Part shown: piece after piece, positions 61,764 to 64,000 of the stretch
How positions within the stretch are numbered: position 1 is the first letter of the stretch
Layout: each line of letters opens with the position of its first letter
Assembly (NCBI GenBank): GCA_018830325.1
Contig: JAHJSQ010000025.1
Coordinates: 1-64,000, forward strand
DNA: 64,000 bases
Source of the DNA: Gammaproteobacteria bacterium
GTDB taxonomy: Bacteria > Pseudomonadota > Gammaproteobacteria > Methylococcales > Methylomonadaceae
Direction of reading: 5' to 3'
Program-made: the position numbers and the translations under genes
Notes under the pieces: model-generated
What the model was told of the DNA's origin: nothing
The model's database searches: none
Seen by the model: only the letters and a program-made list of their open reading frames with translations

Positions 61764-64000
61764 TTAGCGTAAATCTTGGTTCAAAAGGCTGGCATTGCCG
61801 CCGATCGCTGCGGTATTGATTGTGACGGTTTGTTCGACTGCGAAGCGTTTTAGATAATCGGGTCCGCCGGCTTTCGGACCAGTTCCGGATAGGCCCATTC
61901 CGCCGAAGGGTTGTACGCCTACCGTCGCGCCTATCATGTTGCGGTTGATATAAAGATTACCGACTTTGGCTTGCTGCTGAATCTTGCGTGCCGTTGCGTT
62001 GATTCGGCTGTGAATGCCCAGCGTCAAGCCGTAGCCGGTAGCGTTGATGTCGTCGATTACTTGCTCTAGGGCATCGTTTGGATATCGGACGATATGTAGT
62101 ATCGGGCCGAACACTTCTTCTGTCAGTTGCGCAAGCGAGTCGATTTCGATTAATGTGGGGGCAAAATAGGTCCCTTCAGGCAAGTCGGGCGGTAACGGCG
62201 ATTGATATATGACTTTGGCTTGTTGCCGCATGGCTTCAACATGAGCGTTTAATTTATCCAAGGCCTTATGGTCGATGACCGGGCCGATATCGCTGGCATA
62301 ATGACCGGGGTCGCCGATCGTCAACTGCTGCATCGCGCCGGTCAGAAGTTCGATGATTTTATCGGCGGTTTCGTGGGGCAGGAATAATGCCCGCAAGGCC
62401 GAGCAGCGTTGGCCGGCGCTATTGAATGCGGATTGCACTGCATCCAATACCAATTGTTCCTTGTGCGCCGATGTGTCGGCGATCATCGCATTTTGACCGC
62501 CGGTTTCGGCGATCAATGGCGCGATAGCCTGGTGTTCGGCGAGTTGCCGATTGATCGAACGCGCCGTTTCGGTTGAACCGGTAAACGCGACGCCGGCAAT
62601 ACGCGGATCCCTAAGCAACAGGGGGCCGATTTCAGAACCGATGCCCGGTACGAAATTCAATACCGAGCCCGGAATGCCGGCTTGATGCAGAATTTTGACG
62701 CAAGCTGCCGCGGTGAGCGAAGTCGCTTCGGCCGGTTTAGCCACGACCGTATTGCCGGCCGCTAGCGCTGCAGCGATTTGGCCGGTAAAAATGGCAATTG
62801 GAAAATTCCACGGGCTGATGCATAAAAATACGCCGCGGCCGCAATAAGTCAAAAAATTATCTTCGCCGCACGGTCCGGGTAAAGCCATCGGGCGATCGAA
62901 CAACTCAAGAGCGCGTGCGGCATAGTAGCGGCAAAAATCGACTGCTTCTCTGACGTCGGCCAAGGCGTCTTTGATTGTTCTGCCGCCTTCGCGGACGCAT
63001 AAAGAGACCAGTTCGGTACGGTTATACTCGAACAAATCGGCAGCATTGTTAAGATAGCGCGCTCGTTTTTGCACGTTAGTCGAACGCCATGCATCAAAAG
63101 CCTCAGATGCGGTGTCGAGAGCGTCGGCAACGGTATCGGAATTGCAAAATGCAACGCTACCGACTTTATGCGAATGATTGGCGGGATTTACGATAACCCG
63201 TTCGAAACCGGCAGGGCTTATTCCGTTAATCAACGGGCCGGCATGATGAGAGATGCCGGATAGTTCGTCGAGGCGTTTTTGCAACGAGTACAACTGTTCG
63301 GTATCGGCCAGATTGAAGCCTTCCGAATTGCGTCTTTCCTTACCGAATAGATCGACCGGCAGCGGTACGCCGGTTTTCTCGAAATCATTGAGTTCAAGCC
63401 AGAAAGTGACTGGATTTTGCACGATGCGTTCAATATCGATATCGGAGTTTTCGATTTGATTGACGAAAGAGGTATTCGCTCCGTTTTCCAGCAAACGCCT
63501 GACCAGATAAGGCAATAGTTCTTGATAATGGCCGATCGGAGCATAAACCCGGCACGGAATAGACCAATTCGGGCGCTTCGCCAAATTTTGGTAAAGCGCT
63601 TCGCCCATGCCGTGTAAACGCTGAAATTCGTAATCGGCTTGATTGCCGGCCATTTGTTTGATTGCGGCGACGGTATGGGCATTATGGGTCGCGAACTGCG
63701 GATAAAATGCATCGGGTTCTGCCAATAAGCGCGTTGCGCAAGCCAGATAAGAAATGTCGGTCGCCGATTTTCGCGTGAATACAGGATAAGCGGAGAGTCC
63801 TAATTCCTGAGCGCGTTTGATTTCTGTGTCCCAATACGCGCCTTTGACTAAACGGACTGGTATTTTTCGGCGTTCCGATTTCGCCAAGGCAGAAAGCCAC
63901 CCGATGACATGCGGCGCCCGTTTTTGATAGGCTTGGACCGCAAGGCCCAATCCGGGCCAATCCTTCAGGCTCGGATGAGTGAAGACCGCCTCGAAAATCG
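61764..64000 (-). CDS. putA: Bifunctional proline dehydrogenase/P5C dehydrogenase PutA, N-terminus outside the window
   Basis: The frame stays open to the right edge; about 745 residues are present, so roughly the first third is missing. It oxidises proline to glutamate in two steps. The C-terminal half of the proline dehydrogenase barrel is visible (IPVRLVKGAYWDTEIK), and the aldehyde dehydrogenase domain follows with LIAETGGQNAMI and the catalytic Cys in SAGQRCSALRAL. NAD-binding segments (TGSTETA) are present. A short PutA end near residue VTINTAAIGGNASLLNQDLR closes it, without the extra C-terminal domain of long PutA types. Confidence 0.93.
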   Translation of the reverse strand, partial: IFEAVFTHPSLKDWPGLGLAVQAYQKRAPHVIGWLSALAKSERRKIPVRLVKGAYWDTEIKRAQELGLSAYPVFTRKSATDISYLACATRLLAEPDAFYPQFATHNAHTVAAIKQMAGNQADYEFQRLHGMGEALYQNLAKRPNWSIPCRVYAPIGHYQELLPYLVRRLLENGANTSFVNQIENSDIDIERIVQNPVTFWLELNDFEKTGVPLPVDLFGKERRNSEGFNLADTEQLYSLQKRLDELSGISHHAGPLINGISPAGFERVIVNPANHSHKVGSVAFCNSDTVADALDTASEAFDAWRSTNVQKRARYLNNAADLFEYNRTELVSLCVREGGRTIKDALADVREAVDFCRYYAARALELFDRPMALPGPCGEDNFLTYCGRGVFLCISPWNFPIAIFTGQIAAALAAGNTVVAKPAEATSLTAAACVKILHQAGIPGSVLNFVPGIGSEIGPLLLRDPRIAGVAFTGSTETARSINRQLAEHQAIAPLIAETGGQNAMIADTSAHKEQLVLDAVQSAFNSAGQRCSALRALFLPHETADKIIELLTGAMQQLTIGDPGHYASDIGPVIDHKALDKLNAHVEAMRQQAKVIYQSPLPPDLPEGTYFAPTLIEIDSLAQLTEEVFGPILHIVRYPNDALEQVIDDINATGYGLTLGIHSRINATARKIQQQAKVGNLYINRNMIGATVGVQPFGGMGLSGTGPKAGGPDYLKRFAVEQTVTINTAAIGGNASLLNQDLR

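Overview
The window looks like chromosomal DNA of a gammaproteobacterium, most likely a methanotroph of the order Methylococcales. This is inferred from gene content: a pyruvate, phosphate dikinase, a MauG-like di-haem cytochrome c peroxidase, an XrtA/PEP-CTERM exopolysaccharide locus with its PrsK/PrsR/PrsT proteins, and very dense families of palindromic intergenic repeats. No methane or methanol oxidation gene lies in the window, so the assignment is not proven.

Layout. 1-3.8 kb: an ORF tail, repeats and a di-haem peroxidase. 3.8-7.1 kb: tRNA-Leu(CAG), rnr and rlmB. 7.2-12.6 kb: an accessory block made of a leftward operon (TssJ-type lipoprotein, Sel1/coiled-coil/caspase protein, alpha/beta-hydrolase lipoprotein) and a divergent Sel1 lytic transglycosylase with a sigma-54-type promoter. 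12.6-13.7 kb: hairpin repeats. 13.7-17.5 kb: thioesterase, parC and folD. 17.6-33.4 kb: the XrtA/PEP-CTERM locus, with prsR-prsK leftward and prsT, export protein, chain-length protein, tyrosine autokinase, outer-membrane protein, deacetylase, FemAB-like protein and glycosyltransferase rightward. The exosortase and the usual ATPase gene are not here. 34-45 kb: ppdK, an HDAC-like hydrolase, a zinc-protease-family gene, ispG, a phosphoesterase, ftsK, a small membrane protein and queG. 45.4-52.5 kb: a TPR lipoprotein, a PEP-CTERM protein with a sigma-54-type promoter, an unknown secreted protein, an HDOD protein, a FliK-like protein and a hydrolase lipoprotein. 52.7-64 kb: an exported isoaspartyl methyltransferase, a membrane spermidine-synthase-like protein, a radical SAM protein, a Met/His-rich secreted protein, an NSS symporter, grxC, an aldolase-family gene, bfr and bfd (each with a Fur-box-like site) and the 3' part of putA.

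How the genes work together. PrsK and PrsR are expected to activate sigma-54 promoters of the exopolysaccharide/PEP-CTERM system, and the PEP-CTERM gene at 46.3 kb has such a promoter. The export, chain-length, kinase and barrel genes would build and export the polymer, which the deacetylase, FemAB-like protein and glycosyltransferase would modify or extend. Bfr stores iron and Bfd helps release it.

The repeats are the most unusual part. Family A is a MITE of about 140-160 bp with a TA target, shown by an empty site inside the window. Family B is a short hairpin MITE found three times at the same position of a shared core. At least six further repeat families fill other gaps. The accessory block at 7.4-12.6 kb is the best candidate for an undescribed functional module.
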